The notes under the pieces: model-generated | Seen by the model: the letters and a program-made list of their open reading frames with translations, nothing else | Databases searched by the model: none | Told to the model about the DNA's origin: nothing | Translations under genes and position numbers: made by a program | Assembly: GCF_000328475.2 (NCBI RefSeq) | Contig: NC_026479.1 | Coordinates: 1,612,001 to 1,676,000 of the forward strand | Direction of reading: 5' to 3' | From: Mycosarcoma maydis | Lineage: Eukaryota > Basidiomycota > Ustilaginomycetes > Ustilaginales | DNA: 64,000 bases | Shown here: piece after piece, positions 62,653-64,000 of the stretch | Numbering within the stretch: the first letter of the stretch is position 1 | Layout of the letters: the number at the start of each line of letters is the position of its first letter

Positions 62653-64000
62653 CTTGACCAACTTGCTACGATGGACGCGACCGCTGATCTACGTGTAGGG
62701 GAGACTTGTCTCTCGATCAGTATTTCAGAGCGATATAGGAAACGTTTGGGGAACGGAGTTGATAGAAAGCTCGACCAGCGAAGCAGAGACTTTGGGTTTT
62801 GCGATGGGATGCTAGTGACGGCAAGAAAGTTATAGAGAGAGAGAAAATGCGGAGGGACGGTAATATCGCTCAGCCAAGCAGCTTTCAAAGCCAATCCTGG
62901 TGGGCTGGTCGGGTCAGCAGGAGAAGAAAAAGGGTGGGCATCTCCTTTCGATTCGGAGTCGCAAACATACTTATAGCAAAGCACAACCCCCACGATCAAC
63001 CGTAAGTCAGCGCTTCGTCTGGGCTATGCCACAGCACGTCGCCAGTGTACTTTTGGAAGCGACGATGAAGTGGTCGAAGAGAGGCAGTATAGATCAAAGA
63101 GAAGCGCAGAACAACAGTGGGAACCTGGTAGCACGAAACAGCCCAAGGGACAACACTTCATCTGCCCCTTTTCACCTCTACAACCCGGCGAGAGAGCCTA
63201 ACATCTGCCAGAATGCAACCATGAACACGCAATCACGAATCGTGAATTCAGGCTTTTTTCTGTTCCCTGTGTGATGTCGGGTGGCGTCCTTATTGTCTCC
63301 CTCGCAGGTGTTCTGGAGGTCGGGACAAATTTCATCTCGCTCAGAAATCGGGGTTCGAACCGCTTCAGAAAGATGAGAAAGGGTTTCTGCGAAAGCCATT
63401 GTTGAAGGAAAGGTACACTTCTACCTCGAAAGGGTTGTGGCGGAACACAACACTCTTTCGCGGAACAGAAGGTTGTAGCATGGTTGCACGATGCCGCGCC
63501 GTCGCAAGAAACTTGTTGCCACGTCGACGGAGTGTTTTCAGGAACGCTGTTGATCAGATATTTGGCACACACCTTCAGCACAATGAGCAACGGCGTCTAG
63601 TCTGAAACCAGTCGTTCACTTCAGACGTCCAATATCTTGAGAGGCATATCGTGCTGTCATCGGACTTAATGACAGTAGCTGCTCCCGTGCAATCGCTACA
63701 GATCGCCAAATGAAGTACGTTACGCCAGAATCGGTTTGTTCGGCTCACATGAAATAATCAATTCATCCACCACTCCTCCCTGCTGCGTATACACAGCCTC
63801 TTGGGAAATCCATGTTTTAAGCCGACATAATTACGACTTAGGTCGATGCACATCTGGTATCTCATGTCTCCTCGCAGACACCTGGTTTGAGCAATCGACA
63901 CACTCTGGCATGACCTTGCCACAGTGCATCCATCTGGTAAGCCTATCCAAATCATTGCATCTATGATTACAGTGGAGAGTGGGTGAAAAACGTGTAAATC
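62653..64000. other. Terminal spacer
   Basis: 1.35 kb upstream of the 61345 gene with no supported gene. A heptamer pair (CACGAATCGTGAATTC) lies at 63234-63249. Small frames in the last 800 bases have no recognisable content. Confidence 0.5.

Noticed and set aside
63351..63362. GGGTTCGAACC, resembling a tRNA B box
   Set aside because: Neither strand gives a paired T stem, an A box at the right distance or an acceptor stem.
1..64000. CRISPR arrays, bacterial operons, riboswitches and LTR elements
   Set aside because: The heptamer arrays have no spacers, the gene set is eukaryotic, and no reverse transcriptase, integrase, transposase or long terminal repeat was recognised.

Overview
The window is nuclear DNA from a basidiomycete fungus, most likely a smut relative (Ustilaginales: Ustilago, Sporisorium or Pseudozyma type). 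This is inferred, not proven. The evidence is eukaryotic housekeeping genes that are almost all intronless, the few introns being short with GTAAG-type donors and CTGAC/CTAAC branch sites, long gene-poor spacers, and a 7-bp motif (CACGATT, reverse AATCGTG) scattered through the spacers. About 26 protein genes can be supported. The track-style 'starts' at TTG or GTG were replaced by ATG throughout. There is one 100-N assembly gap (7812-7911) inside a gene.

Layout. 1-2.4 kb: the end of a truncated gene and an AMPK gamma/SNF4 gene. 2.4-6.7 kb: repeat-bearing spacer, a low-complexity protein with a weak CsbD-like tail, and a possibly degenerate reverse-strand gene. 6.7-25.4 kb: a dense block holding an ELYS-like nucleoporin protein, an RPD3 class I histone deacetylase, epsilon-COP, a POF1-like nucleotidyltransferase, an orphan, eIF3m, TRAPP subunit Trs23, a PTRHD1-like Pth2 protein, mitochondrial MSS1/TrmE and a large BRE4/FUSC-like transporter. 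25.4-31.2 kb: a 5.8-kb stretch without a convincing gene. 31.2-37.3 kb: a polyQ/coiled-coil protein, Pol I subunit RPA43 and Ran/GSP1. 37.3-49.6 kb: 14-3-3, a possible small secreted orphan, AP-2 alpha, a seven-knuckle GIS2/CNBP protein built through an 11-nt micro-exon, and an orphan. 49.6-52.8 kb: a repeat-rich spacer. 52.8-62.7 kb: mitochondrial thioredoxin, RRN3, a nucleostemin-like protein with eroded GTPase motifs, a STIMATE-family membrane protein and a multi-pass membrane orphan. 62.7-64 kb: no gene seen.

The genes are mostly unrelated housekeeping functions. The clearest functional grouping is ribosome biogenesis: RRN3 and the nucleostemin-like gene share a divergent promoter, and RPA43 lies in the same window. 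Vesicle traffic is represented by epsilon-COP, Trs23 and AP-2 alpha. No gene cluster resembling a defence, secondary-metabolite or mobile-element system was recognised. The most notable observations are the GIS2 micro-exon, the nucleostemin homologue with degenerate G motifs, the 7-bp intergenic repeat system and its 28-copy array, and the gap sitting in a probable coding minisatellite.
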